A stretch of DNA of 64,000 nucleotides from Hamadaea flava (GTDB lineage Bacteria; Actinomycetota; Actinomycetes; Mycobacteriales; Micromonosporaceae), in NCBI RefSeq assembly GCF_024172085.1, contig NZ_JAMZDZ010000001.1, positions 124,001-188,000 on the forward strand. Direction: 5' to 3'. A program made the translations under genes and the position numbers. Positions 48,625 through 57,457 of this stretch are shown here, one piece after another. Numbering within the stretch: position 1 is the first letter of the stretch; every line of letters begins with the position of its first letter. Below the pieces are notes generated by a model that had not been told where the DNA came from, made no database searches, and worked only from the letters and a program-made list of their open reading frames with translations.

Positions 48625-49375
48625 CGTACGCGATCTCCGGATCACCTTCGGCCGCCGCACCAAGGTCGTCGCGGTCGACGGGGTGAGCCTCTCGGTCGCG
48701 CCGGACGAGACGGTCGGCCTCGTGGGCGAGTCCGGCTCCGGCAAGACCACTGTGGCCCGCGCGGTCGTCGGCCTGGTCCGGCCGGACTCGGGCGCGATCG
48801 TCCTGGATGGACAGCCGCTGGGCCGGATCGGGCGGCGTTCCGCGGCGGCGCATCGTGCTGTGCAGATGGTCTTCCAGGATCCGCGGTCGTCGCTCAACCC
48901 GCGCATGACGGTCGCCGCGGTGATCGACGAGGTGTGGCGTACGCATCCGGTCACCGCGCCGGAGGGCGATCGCACGGCCGCGCTGCACGGCCTGCTCGAC
49001 GACGTCGGGCTGGACGCGAGCGTCGCCCGGCAACGGCCGAGCGAGCTGTCCGGCGGCCAGTGCCAGCGGGTCAGCATCGCCCGCGCACTGGCCGCCAAGC
49101 CCCGGCTGCTGGTCTGCGACGAAGCGGTGTCCGCACTGGACGTCTCGGTGCAGGCGCAGGTGCTGCGGCTGCTCGTGGACCTGCGGGAGAAGCACCATCT
49201 GTCCATGTTGTTCATCTCGCACGACCTCGGCGTCGTGCACCAGATCGCCGATCGGATCGCCGTCATGCGGCGCGGCGAACTCGTCGAGGAGGGCCCGGCC
49301 GCCGACGTCCTGGGCGCCCCGCAGCACGAGTACACCCAGAGCCTGCTCGACGCGGCGCTCGAACTGAACGAATGA
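48611..49375 (+). CDS. ABC transporter ATP-binding protein (DppF-like)
   Basis: 254 residues. Walker A GLVGESGSGKTTVARAVVG, Q loop VQMVFQDPRSSLNPRMTVAA, signature PSELSGGQCQRVSIARALAA, Walker B RLLVCDEAVSALDVSVQAQV, H loop LFISHDLGVVHQIADRIAVM. It is shorter than many DppF proteins: the C-terminal cysteine cluster is missing. Forms the heterodimeric ATPase with the preceding gene product. Confidence 0.95.
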   Translation: MTLLDVRDLRITFGRRTKVVAVDGVSLSVAPDETVGLVGESGSGKTTVARAVVGLVRPDSGAIVLDGQPLGRIGRRSAAAHRAVQMVFQDPRSSLNPRMTVAAVIDEVWRTHPVTAPEGDRTAALHGLLDDVGLDASVARQRPSELSGGQCQRVSIARALAAKPRLLVCDEAVSALDVSVQAQVLRLLVDLREKHHLSMLFISHDLGVVHQIADRIAVMRRGELVEEGPAADVLGAPQHEYTQSLLDAALELNE

Positions 49376-49419
49376 ACCAACCCGCACAACCAAAGGCAAG
49401 ACCTGGGGAGGAAACACCA

Positions 49420-51042
49420 ATGACGGACGGCTCATCCCGCGTACCAGCAAATGCTGACGTGCTGGTGGTCGGCGGGGGTCTCGGGGGAGTCGCCGCCGCG
49501 CTCGCCGCGTTACGCCGGGGCCGCACGGTCCTGCTGACCGAGCCCACCGACTGGCTGGGCGGCCAGCTGACCAGCCAGGGCGTCCCGCCGGACGAGCACC
49601 CGTGGATCGAGCAGTTCGGCGCGACCCGCTCGTTCCGCGCGCTCCGCGAGGCGATCCGCGATCACTACCGCCGGTGGTACCCGCTCACGCCGGCCGCGCG
49701 CGCCACGACCGACCTCAACCCCGGCCTCGGCCGGGTCAGTCGGCTCTGTCACGAGCCGCGCGTGGCGGCCACCGTGCTCGCGGCGATGGTCGGGCCGCAT
49801 CTGGCCGCGGGGCGGTTGACCATCTGGTACGCACACCGGCCGATCGCCGTCCAGAGCGACGGTGACCGGGTCACGTCGGTGCTGTTCGAGGGACCGGACG
49901 GCACCCGGGTCGAGGCGAGCGCGCCGTACGTGCTCGACGCCACCGAGCTGGGCGATCTGTTGCCGATGGCCGGTGTCGAGCACGTGACCGGCTTCGAGTC
50001 CCGGGACGAGACGGGGGAGCCGAGCGCGCCGGCCGTCGCGCAGCCGGACAACATGCAGGCGTTCTCCTGGGTGTTCGCGGTCGACCATCGGGACGGCGAG
50101 GACCACACCATCGACCGCCCGGACCAGTACGGCTTCTGGCGCGACTACCAGCCGCCGTTCTGGCCGGACCGGCTGCTGAGCCTGGTCGCCCCCGATCCTC
50201 GTACGCTGGAGCCGGTCGCCCGCACGTTCGTCCCGAACGCCGCCTCCGGCCCGGTCGTGGCCGATCAGAGCCGGGATCCCGGCGACAAGGACCTGTGGAT
50301 CTTCCGGCGCGTCCTGGCCCGGGAGCAGTTCCAGCCGGGGTTCCTGACCAGCGACGTCACCATCGTCAACTGGCCGATGATCGACTACCTGCCCGGACCG
50401 CTGATCGGAGTGTCCGACGAGGAGCGCGACAAGCACCTCGACGGCTCCCGGCAGCTGGCGCTGAGCATGTTCTACTGGCTGCAGACCGAGGCTCCGCGCC
50501 CGGACGGCGGCACGGGCTGGCGAGGACTGCGCCTGCGGCCCGACGTGATGGGCACCGCCGACGGCCTGGCCAAGACGCCCTACATCCGGGAGTCGCGGCG
50601 CATCCGGGCCCGCCGGACGGTGGTCGAGCAGGACCTGTCGCTGGCTGTCCGCGGAGAGCACGGCGCTGTGTCCTATCCAGACAGTGTCGGCGTCGGCATG
50701 TACCGCATCGACCTGCACCCGTCGACCGGTGGCGACAACTACATCGACGTCGGCAGCAGCCCGTTCCAGATCCCGCTCGGCGCCCTGCTGCCGGTACGCG
50801 TCCGCAACCTGCTCGCGGCGGGCAAGAACATGGGCACCACGCACATCACCAACGGCTGCTACCGGCTGCACCCGGTCGAGTGGAACGCCGGTGAGGCTGC
50901 CGGGGCGCTGGCCGCGCACTGCCTGGCGAACGGGCTGGAGCCGGCCCAGGTGCACGAGAGCCCGGAGCTGCTCGAACGCTTCCAGAACGAACTGGTCGCG
51001 GACGGCTTCGAGCTGGCCTGGCCGCAGATCCGCGGCTACTAG
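49420..51042 (+). CDS. FAD-dependent oxidoreductase (FAD_oxidored, PF12831-like)
   Basis: 540 residues from ATG 49420 with GGGGAGGA at the right distance; an in-frame ATG at 49372 overlaps the upstream stop but lacks a site. N-terminal FAD motif ADVLVVGGGLGGVAAALAAL, VLLTEPTDWLGGQLTSQGVP (with GGQ of this family), then AGRLTIWYAHRPIAV, YVLDATELGDLLPMAGVEHV, and C-terminal RVRNLLAAGKNMGTTHITNG with YRLHPVEWNAGEAAGALAA (flavin-binding). Such proteins are common companions of glycoside hydrolases and probably oxidise or isomerise an unusual sugar. Last gene of the rightward operon. Confidence 0.9.
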   Translation: MTDGSSRVPANADVLVVGGGLGGVAAALAALRRGRTVLLTEPTDWLGGQLTSQGVPPDEHPWIEQFGATRSFRALREAIRDHYRRWYPLTPAARATTDLNPGLGRVSRLCHEPRVAATVLAAMVGPHLAAGRLTIWYAHRPIAVQSDGDRVTSVLFEGPDGTRVEASAPYVLDATELGDLLPMAGVEHVTGFESRDETGEPSAPAVAQPDNMQAFSWVFAVDHRDGEDHTIDRPDQYGFWRDYQPPFWPDRLLSLVAPDPRTLEPVARTFVPNAASGPVVADQSRDPGDKDLWIFRRVLAREQFQPGFLTSDVTIVNWPMIDYLPGPLIGVSDEERDKHLDGSRQLALSMFYWLQTEAPRPDGGTGWRGLRLRPDVMGTADGLAKTPYIRESRRIRARRTVVEQDLSLAVRGEHGAVSYPDSVGVGMYRIDLHPSTGGDNYIDVGSSPFQIPLGALLPVRVRNLLAAGKNMGTTHITNGCYRLHPVEWNAGEAAGALAAHCLANGLEPAQVHESPELLERFQNELVADGFELAWPQIRGY

Positions 51043-51058
51043 AAAATCCAGTTACGCC

Positions 51059-51090
51059 CATGCGCCGCAGGGACTACCCTGCGGCGCATG
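51059..51090. terminator. Perfect 14-bp inverted repeat after the oxidoreductase gene
   Basis: CATGCGCCGCAGGG (51059-51072), loop ACTA, CCCTGCGGCGCATG (51077-51090), starting 17 nt after the stop codon. A strong stem that should end the rightward operon and forms the right boundary of the carbohydrate cluster. Confidence 0.85.
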
Positions 51091-51230
51091 ACCATGGCCG
51101 TGTTCGGCCAGGGCACCCGGTAGACCGCGCGTACACCGGGGCGCCGCTTTCCGGCGCACACATGCCCTGACGCAGGTAAGTCCACAGACGACGCGCCTGC
51201 CTTCGCCGTACCCTCCATCCGGAGACCGCC

Positions 51231-52016
51231 ATGGCCGCCGTGCCCGTCAGCGCACGCGATCCGCGCATCAGCGCGTTCCTGTCCACCCGGACCCCGTCCG
51301 GATCCGTCCTGGCCGAAGGACTCTGGGCGCACCAGTGTCTGCTCCAGTCCGACGCCGACCTCGACGTCCTCGTGATCTGCCCCGACCTGATGGAACCGTC
51401 CGCCGGTCGGCTCGCCCACGACCTGACCGCGCGGGCGCGTACCGCCGTCGAAGTGTCCGCCAAGACGTTCGCCCGCATCAGCCGCCGCACGAAGCCGTCC
51501 GGCCTGGCCTCCCTGGTACGCCTGCCGCGCTGGCCGGTCAGCCCGGGCAGGATCGGCGACCGGCCGATCGACGCCGCCACCCGAGTGCTCGTCGCCGACG
51601 GGATCGAGTACGCCACCAACCTGGGCGCGCTGATCCGCATCGTCGACGCCAGCGGCACCGGGGCACTGCTGCTCACGAATCGTCAAGCGCGTCTGGAACA
51701 TCCCGATGTGTTCACCGCCAGCCGGGGCACGCTGCTGACCACGCCGGTCGTCGACTTCGGCGAGCCGTCGTCGGCGGCGGACTGGCTGCTGCGGGCGGGG
51801 TTCACGATCCGGCTCGCGTTGCCGGGCGCGCCCGGCGGCTTCCGTACGCCCGCCGGCGACCCGTCCGGCCCGACCGCGATCGTGGTCGGCTCCGAGGGCC
51901 GGGGCGTGTCCCCGCAATGGCGATCGGTGCCGCACGAGCCGATCTCGATCCCGATGCGCGGCCGGGCCGACTCGCTCAACGTGGCCGTCGCCGCCGGAGT
52001 GCTCCTGTTCGCCTGA
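51231..52016 (+). CDS. SpoU/TrmH-family RNA 2'-O-ribose methyltransferase
   Basis: 261 residues. An N-terminal substrate-binding part (GSVLAEGLWAHQCLLQSDAD) precedes the SPOUT knot: motif 1 VLVADGIEYATNLGALIRIV (normally N-P-x-N-x-G-x-x-x-R), motif 2 AIVVGSEGRGVSPQWRS (GxEGxG), motif 3 ISIPMRGRADSLNVAVAAGV (IPM-x-G-x-x-x-SLNVS-like). The conserved Arg, Glu and Asn are present. It should methylate tRNA or 23S rRNA; in actinomycetes relatives also give ribosome-antibiotic (thiostrepton-type) resistance, which cannot be decided here. Confidence 0.92.
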   Translation: MAAVPVSARDPRISAFLSTRTPSGSVLAEGLWAHQCLLQSDADLDVLVICPDLMEPSAGRLAHDLTARARTAVEVSAKTFARISRRTKPSGLASLVRLPRWPVSPGRIGDRPIDAATRVLVADGIEYATNLGALIRIVDASGTGALLLTNRQARLEHPDVFTASRGTLLTTPVVDFGEPSSAADWLLRAGFTIRLALPGAPGGFRTPAGDPSGPTAIVVGSEGRGVSPQWRSVPHEPISIPMRGRADSLNVAVAAGVLLFA

Positions 52017-52113
52017 TCATTCCCTGATCTTGGTGCCGAATGACGAACGAACCCGGCCTGTATGGGCCGTAGCGTGGGTATTCGCACAGCTCACGAACCG
52101 AAGGAGAACGATC

Positions 52114-52644
52114 ATGAGCACCAACGCGCCAGCCGGCTACACGACCGTCGCGCCGTGGATCGTGACGCCCGACACCGGCCGGTTGCTGGACTTCGTCACC
52201 GCGGTATTCGACGGGGTGGAGCAGGGCCGGGTGCCGCTGGAGGACGGAACCATCGGCCACGCCGAGATCCGCGTCGGCGACACCGTCCTGCTCGCCTTCG
52301 ACCAGCGACCGGACTGGCCGGCGATGCCATCGCTGTTGCGGGTGTTCGTCGCCGACGCCGACGCCGCGATCGAACGCGCGGTCGCGGCCGGGGCGCGGGT
52401 GGTCACCGGGGCGGCCACCCACGCTTTCGGTCAGCGGGGCGGCCGCGTACGCGACGAATTCGGCAACATCTGGTGGATCAGCGCGGTGGTCGAAGACGTG
52501 CCGCCGGAGGTCGGGATGCGCCGGCTCGCCGAACCCCAGTACGCCGCGGCGATGCGAGACGCGCAGGAGACCCTGGATCGCGAACTGAGCGGGTCGGCAG
52601 ACAGCACGGTGAGCCCGGTAGACCTCACCGGGCGGCCGGACTGA
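52114..52644 (+). CDS. VOC-family (glyoxalase/PhnB-like) protein
   Basis: 176 residues, AAGGAG upstream. VAPWIVTPDTGRLLDFVTAV, IGHAEIRVGDTVLLAFDQ, LLRVFVADADAAIERAVAAG, QRGGRVRDEFGNIWWISAVV follow the paired beta-alpha-beta-beta-beta modules of YhdE/PhnB-like VOC proteins. Metal-binding residues H and E positions are partly kept (GHAEI). A helical C-terminal extension (QYAAAMRDAQETLDRELSGS) is present. Function unknown. Confidence 0.9.
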   Translation: MSTNAPAGYTTVAPWIVTPDTGRLLDFVTAVFDGVEQGRVPLEDGTIGHAEIRVGDTVLLAFDQRPDWPAMPSLLRVFVADADAAIERAVAAGARVVTGAATHAFGQRGGRVRDEFGNIWWISAVVEDVPPEVGMRRLAEPQYAAAMRDAQETLDRELSGSADSTVSPVDLTGRPD

Positions 52645-52671
52645 ACTCAGCCGATGAGCCGGCTGGCGGCG

Positions 52672-52691
52672 GTCAGCCGGATTCGGCTGAC
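52672..52691. terminator. 8-bp hairpin between convergent genes
   Basis: GTCAGCCG (52672-52679), loop GATT, CGGCTGAC (52684-52691). It covers the stop codon of the leftward gene and lies 28 nt after the VOC gene stop, so it could end transcription from both sides. Confidence 0.55.
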
Positions 52692-53458
52692 TCGGCGGCG
52701 GGCTCGGTCCAACCGCCGGATATCGGGAGTGTGAAGGTGAGCCACTCCAGCGCCTCCCGAGTCTCCGCCGTGTCGCCATCGAGATCTGCCGCGAGCCGGG
52801 CCTCGACGGAGGCCCGCAACTCCGACCCGTTGAGCCAGTCCACCACCGGACGGTCCCGGTGACCCCAGTACGCGTTGCTCGGCCGCAGGCGGCCACGCCG
52901 ATCCACCCGGCAGCCGTACTCGACGAAGCCGCGCAGGGCCATGATCAGGTCCGGCCGGTCGAGGTTGTCCGTCCATGGTGCGAGGTACGCCGTGAGGTCG
53001 TCCTCGGCGTTGCCGATGGCGCACAGCGCCGCGTCGTAGTCGACCACCGGTTCGTCGGCGAAGAGCGCGTCCGTCCACATCGCCTGGAAGTACGCCCGGA
53101 CGGCACCCTGCTCGCCTTGCGGCCACGAGGTCCAGCCCGCGCGTGGCAGTCGGCCGATCAGACCTTCCAGCTCGGGATAGTTGAAGGTCTCCATGGTCGC
53201 GATCTCGACGATGCGAGGCAGGAAGTAGCGCAAGTCCGCCACGTCGCCGACCGTGAGCATGACGTCGGCGGCGTACGGGCGCATCACATCGATCGGGACC
53301 TGCCGCAACGGAACCGGGGCCAGCACCGCCCGTTCCTCGTCCGACGTGAAGCAGCATGGGCAGTAGTCGAGCGAATGAGGTCGGGGGTTCGCGGCGAACT
53401 CGTCATAGAGCCGGTCGATCGCGCTCGTCAGCGCTTTCCTCAGCGGTGGCGTCCTCAT
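52673..53458 (-). CDS. Hypothetical protein with an N-terminal CPxC-type cysteine pair
   Basis: 261 residues. Near the N-terminus SLDYCPCCFTSDEERAVL gives a possible metal-binding C-x-C-C cluster; the rest is helical with many aromatic residues (ADVMLTVGDVADLRYFLPRI, AYFQAMWTDALFADEPVVDY, WTDNLDRPDLIMALRGFVEY). No membrane segment. Overlaps the stop of the gene encoded upstream (53455-53458, ATGA), so the two form an operon. I do not recognise the family; helical proteins of this kind are frequent among uncharacterised immunity-like proteins, which is only a suggestion. Confidence 0.75.
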   Translation of the reverse strand: MRTPPLRKALTSAIDRLYDEFAANPRPHSLDYCPCCFTSDEERAVLAPVPLRQVPIDVMRPYAADVMLTVGDVADLRYFLPRIVEIATMETFNYPELEGLIGRLPRAGWTSWPQGEQGAVRAYFQAMWTDALFADEPVVDYDAALCAIGNAEDDLTAYLAPWTDNLDRPDLIMALRGFVEYGCRVDRRGRLRPSNAYWGHRDRPVVDWLNGSELRASVEARLAADLDGDTAETREALEWLTFTLPISGGWTEPAAESAESG

Positions 53459-54120
53459 TTGCGGCGGCTTGCGATCCGGGCGGTGGTGACTCCGGCGGAG
53501 CGGAGCTCGCCGACCAGGATGCGCAGGAGCGTCCCAGCCATGAGCGGGTACGCCTCGCCCTTGCAGTCCAGCCAGATCGACCAGCCGCCGTCCGGCTGTG
53601 GTTCGGGGTCCGAGACGTAGTTGGGGGAGTAGTCGGCGTCGAGCACCTCGTCGATGTCGGCGTACTCGGTGCCGTCGTCGCCGACGAGGAACATCCGGAG
53701 CTGGGCGTTGGCCAGTGCGACGGTGACGGCCTCGCCCGGCTCGCCGGCGACGTGGACCCGGAAGGCCTGCGTGGGAAAGTACTCGTCACCGTTCACGGCG
53801 ACGAGCGGAAAGCTGCCAGGATCGACCACGACATCCTCGACCCCGCCCCACTCGGCCTCGATCGCAGCGCGCTGGCGTTCGATGGCGACGCGGGCCGAAT
53901 GCCTCGTGGCGAGCTGCGCGAGTCGCCACTGCATCGGCACGTCCCCCAACTGTGCGGCGCGACGCAGCCACGCTTCGGCCGCGTTCGCGTCGCGCATGCC
54001 TTCGCGGGTCAGCGCGCATTCGGCGATCCGGTACGCCGCCTCGGCGTCGCCTCGATTGGCCGCCTCGGCCCAGCGCGGAATCAGCTCAGTGATCGGTTCG
54101 CTGATCGGCTCGTCGCCCAT
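53455..54120 (-). CDS. Hypothetical protein with N-terminal Sel1/TPR-like repeat
   Basis: 221 residues. Residues 10-65 (IPRWAEAANRGDAEAAYRIA, NAAEAWLRRAAQLGDVPMQW) have the A-x2-W-x-x-x-A-A-x-x-G pattern of Sel1-like repeats; the remainder is a beta-rich domain (GDEYFPTQAFRVHVAGEPGE, LRMFLVGDDGTEYADIDEVL, GGWSIWLDCKGEAYPLMAGT). First gene of a two-gene leftward operon. No family named. Confidence 0.78.
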   Translation of the reverse strand: MGDEPISEPITELIPRWAEAANRGDAEAAYRIAECALTREGMRDANAAEAWLRRAAQLGDVPMQWRLAQLATRHSARVAIERQRAAIEAEWGGVEDVVVDPGSFPLVAVNGDEYFPTQAFRVHVAGEPGEAVTVALANAQLRMFLVGDDGTEYADIDEVLDADYSPNYVSDPEPQPDGGWSIWLDCKGEAYPLMAGTLLRILVGELRSAGVTTARIASRRK

Positions 54121-54234
54121 CGGTCCATCATGGGGCTTGCCGTCCGGTGAGGCTGGCCCTTCGGCGAGGGCCGGGAGCTGGCGGTCAGCTGATCATCGCG
54201 GTGCACGGTCAGCGACGTCGGCGAAACGCCTTCG

Positions 54235-54903
54235 TCAGCCGGAGGTGGCTTCCGGCGCGGGCGGCGTCCGCTGCGCCGCGCGCAACACACCGATGACGGC
54301 GCCGATGAGCCACAGCGAGAAGGCCGCTGACCCCAGGCCCGCGGTCCAGAAGCCGGACAGGCACAGGGCAGCGACGGCGTAGGACAGCCAGACGGCCCAC
54401 GTCGGCAGGGCGTGCGCCCGCTGGGCGATCCGTGTCGTGACGGCGACCAGCACTGCGCCGCCGATCAGCCCGGTGAGCCCGATGACAGCTCCCGCCGTGC
54501 CGAGCACGCGGACGGTGTTCGGGTCGGGGGTGAACTCATCCGTCAATGCCGTGACCGCGCTCGACACGTCGAGCCCGACCGCCGTGATCGTCACTCCGCC
54601 GAACAGGGCCGCCGCCGGCACGGCCGTGTGTGCGAGCAGGTCGCCGCCGGACAGCCGGTCCAGCACGCGGCGCAGCCCGGTGGTGAACCAGAGCAGCAGC
54701 GCGACCCCGACGGCGATCACCGGCAGCCCGATGCCGGCGGCGGTCTGCCGCGCGCCGTCGTCGATCCTCGCGAGGATCTCGGCGTCGGACACGCTCGGGT
54801 CGTCGACGCCGGCCAACGCGGTCAGTGTCACCCCGAGCGCGAGCAGCACGACCGAAGCGGCACCCGCCCATCCCGCGCGTCGAAGTGCTCGTGACTCGTC
54901 CAT
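54235..54903 (-). CDS. Hypothetical integral membrane protein
   Basis: 222 residues from ATG 54903, preceded by AGGAGG. Five to six membrane helices (ASVVLLALGVTLTALAGV, GIGLPVIAVGVALLLWFTTG, AVPAAALFGGVTITAVGL, AVIGLTGLIGGAVLVAVTTR, WLSYAVAALCLSGFWTAGLG, FSLWLIGAVIGVLRAA). Periplasmic loops are acidic (DDPSVSDAEILARIDDG). No domain recognised. Confidence 0.82.
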   Translation of the reverse strand: MDESRALRRAGWAGAASVVLLALGVTLTALAGVDDPSVSDAEILARIDDGARQTAAGIGLPVIAVGVALLLWFTTGLRRVLDRLSGGDLLAHTAVPAAALFGGVTITAVGLDVSSAVTALTDEFTPDPNTVRVLGTAGAVIGLTGLIGGAVLVAVTTRIAQRAHALPTWAVWLSYAVAALCLSGFWTAGLGSAAFSLWLIGAVIGVLRAAQRTPPAPEATSG

Positions 54904-55031
54904 GCCGCCTCCTGCGGTCGGGACCACTGGTGGATGAGGGGTGGTGAGAGCAGCCCGAGTGTCCACCCGCGCCGGGCCGCCGGCAAGGAGCCGCGCGGTC
55001 GCAGGTGGCTGCCGTCCGGTAAGAAGGGCGG

Positions 55032-56528
55032 ATGCAATACGTCCTGTTCCCCGGCCGCCACCACCTGCTGACCCGCTTCCAAGCGGACTATCTACGCAGC
55101 CTGCCGAAAAGTGACGGCGGGACGGTCGTCTGGGCGGTGACATCGGCGAACCATGCGAACACCCGGCGCAACCCGGTGGCGTACCACCGGCGGGAGGCGG
55201 CCATCGAGCGGTTCAGCGTGATGACCGGGCTGCGGTCGCTGGTGGTGCCGGTGTTCGACACCGCGCCGACGGATCGGTTCGCCGAGGTGACCATCAAGAA
55301 CATCGCGACCGAGACCGGGATCGGCCTGACTCCGGCGAACACCGTGGTCGCCTGTTCCACGCCGGAGGTTGCGGCGCTCTACGCGAGGCTCGGGTTCGAG
55401 ATCGCGACCGTCGAGCAGGAGACGGGCGCCGAGCGTCCGTGGGACGTGCTGATCAGGCTGGCGAACGGGGACGAGTCCTGGCGTGAGCTGGCCCACCCGG
55501 CCACGGTGGACGTCTTCGACCGATATCAGCTGGCCGACGCTGTGCGTACCGTCGTGAACGATCCAGTCGTGGGCGACGAGGGTGGCCTGACCGCGACGCG
55601 GGACTACCGCAGCTACGCGGAGTCGTTCGCCGACAGCGCGGCGCGCAAGTGGTCCGCGGTACGCGAGTACGTCCGCCCTGGTCGCATCGTGGACATCGGC
55701 TGTGGCGCGGGAGCGGTCCTCGAACTCGCCGACCGCGAGCCCGCCCTGCGGGAGAGCGATCTGGTCGGGGTGGAGGTCGCCCGGCACCTGTTCGACGAGT
55801 GCGTCCACAAGAAGGCCCAGGGCGTGTTCGCCAATCCGAACGTGTTCTTCTACCGCCGCAACGTCCTCGGCGGAGCGGTCTTCCCGCCGCGCTCGGTCGA
55901 CACGACGCTGACTTTCGCGCTGACCCACGAGATCTGGTCGTACGGCGAGCGGGCCTCGTCGCTGCGCGCGTTCGTCCAGGCGATCTACGACCACACCGCG
56001 CCCGGCGGCGTGTGGATCAACAGCGACGTCTGCGGTCCCGACGATCGCGGCCGGCCGGTGTTGCTGCGGCTGGACCGCACCGACGGCGAGAACCCCGTCG
56101 AACCCCGGCGCGACCTGGCCGAACGTCCGCCGGCCGAGGTGGCGGCGTACGTGGCGGGGCTGTCGACGCGGGCCCGGTTCGATCAGTTCGCCGTCGACTA
56201 CCGCTTCCCCGTGGAGTACAAAGTCGACGGAGACGCCCTCCGGCTGTCGTTCGGCGACGCGATGGACTACCTGACCCGCAAGGACTACACCGCCAACTGG
56301 CTTTCGGAGACGCAGGAGCAGTTCTGCGGACTCGAGTACGCCGACTGGAAGAGCCTGCTCGCCGACGTCGGGTTCGAGGTCGACTCGGCTTCGCGTACGC
56401 TGCGCAACGACTGGGTCGTCGACAACCGGATCGCGCCGGTGGCCTCGCTCACCGACCTCGACGGCCGGCCGCTGGACTGGCCGATCACGCACGTGCTCCT
56501 GGTGGCCCGGCGGCCGCTGAACACCTGA
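55032..56528 (+). CDS. Fusion of a nucleotidyltransferase-like (NMN adenylyltransferase fold) domain and a SAM methyltransferase
   Basis: 498 residues. The N-terminus (1-150: YVLFPGRHHLLTRFQADYLR, VVWAVTSANHANTRRNPVAY, HRREAAIERFSVMTGL, VVACSTPEVAALYARLGFEI) follows the HUP/nucleotidyltransferase order: FPGR with HH near the place of the HxGH motif, then NP..Y..R. From about 200 a class I methyltransferase: RIVDIGCGAGAVLELADR (I220-G226 region), ESDLVGVEVARHLFDECVHK, VDTTLTFALTHEIWSYGERA, APGGVWINSDVCGP. One unbroken frame. The first domain seems degenerate (no exact HxGH). Role unknown; a tailoring enzyme for a nucleotide-linked compound is one guess. Confidence 0.82.
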   Translation: MQYVLFPGRHHLLTRFQADYLRSLPKSDGGTVVWAVTSANHANTRRNPVAYHRREAAIERFSVMTGLRSLVVPVFDTAPTDRFAEVTIKNIATETGIGLTPANTVVACSTPEVAALYARLGFEIATVEQETGAERPWDVLIRLANGDESWRELAHPATVDVFDRYQLADAVRTVVNDPVVGDEGGLTATRDYRSYAESFADSAARKWSAVREYVRPGRIVDIGCGAGAVLELADREPALRESDLVGVEVARHLFDECVHKKAQGVFANPNVFFYRRNVLGGAVFPPRSVDTTLTFALTHEIWSYGERASSLRAFVQAIYDHTAPGGVWINSDVCGPDDRGRPVLLRLDRTDGENPVEPRRDLAERPPAEVAAYVAGLSTRARFDQFAVDYRFPVEYKVDGDALRLSFGDAMDYLTRKDYTANWLSETQEQFCGLEYADWKSLLADVGFEVDSASRTLRNDWVVDNRIAPVASLTDLDGRPLDWPITHVLLVARRPLNT

Positions 56529-56598
56529 CGGTCGGCACGCCGAAACTCAGCGGCACCTGGCTCGCGAGCCGCGATGGGTGATCGGGCATGATCTGACG

Positions 56599-57393
56599 AT
56601 GGCCGTACTCGATCAAGTCCGCCCGCTGCTGGCCGACCCGCTGTTCTGGGCGCGCTACTTCTACGCCCACGCGGACGGACCCGGCGCCGATCGGCTCGGC
56701 GACCTCGCCGGCAAGGTCGCGGACGCGTACGAGTCCGAGGACGACGATGACCTCGACGAAGACGACCTTGACGACGACGGCCTCGATGACGACCTCGAGG
56801 ATGAAGACGACGACGAAGAGGTCGGCGAGTTCCAGTACCAGCTGCGGTTCGACGTCGGCGACGGGTACGGACTGCTCCTCGACTTCGACGTCTCGCTGGA
56901 CTCCTACAACCTGGCCGCGTACGGCCCGGGGCGGCCGGAGGCCGAACTCGGCTGGGACGATCTGGCCCACTGGCACCCGTACGCCCTGCGCTGGTCCGAG
57001 CTGGAGCTGATCTGCCGGGCGCTGGCGGCGAAGGACGGCGAGCTGCCGCAGCCCGGTCCGGCGTTGGCGCTGCTGTGCCGGTTCGCGGCGGTGTTCGAGG
57101 ACGACGACGTCGACTCGGCGGTGGCCGCGGTCGAGGCGGCGTACGCGTCACTGCGCCCGGCCGGATGGACGGGCTACTGGCCGCGGGGCGCGGACTGGCT
57201 GGAGCGGTCGGACTTCCGCGGCCGGCGCGTGACGTGGCACAGCGACGAGTCCGGCAACCGGTGGGGTGAGCAGGCGGAGGGCGCCGGTCGTGACTTCTAC
57301 TCGATCCGCAGCGCTCGCCCCGAGCCGGGAGCGAACGGGTTCCCGCACGATTTGCTGCGCACGATCCTCACGAAGGCGGCCGCTGCCGTCTAG
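56599..57393 (+). CDS. Hypothetical protein with an internal Asp/Glu-rich run
   Basis: 264 residues from ATG 56599. Residues 47-75 are almost all Asp, Glu and Leu (DDDDLDEDDLDDDGLDDDL and on), encoded by GACGAC-type codon runs. The flanking parts are folded: LLADPLFWARYFYAHADGPG, FQYQLRFDVGDGYGLLLDFD, HWHPYALRWSELELICRALA, and VTWHSDESGNRWGEQ. No membrane segment. No family recognised; the acidic run may bind cations or a basic partner. Confidence 0.8.
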   Translation: MAVLDQVRPLLADPLFWARYFYAHADGPGADRLGDLAGKVADAYESEDDDDLDEDDLDDDGLDDDLEDEDDDEEVGEFQYQLRFDVGDGYGLLLDFDVSLDSYNLAAYGPGRPEAELGWDDLAHWHPYALRWSELELICRALAAKDGELPQPGPALALLCRFAAVFEDDDVDSAVAAVEAAYASLRPAGWTGYWPRGADWLERSDFRGRRVTWHSDESGNRWGEQAEGAGRDFYSIRSARPEPGANGFPHDLLRTILTKAAAAV

Positions 57394-57457
57394 TCGCGCC
57401 CGAGCCGGGCGTCGGTGATGAACCGAGTCGGTCGCCCTTCGCGGAACTCGGGCTCGG

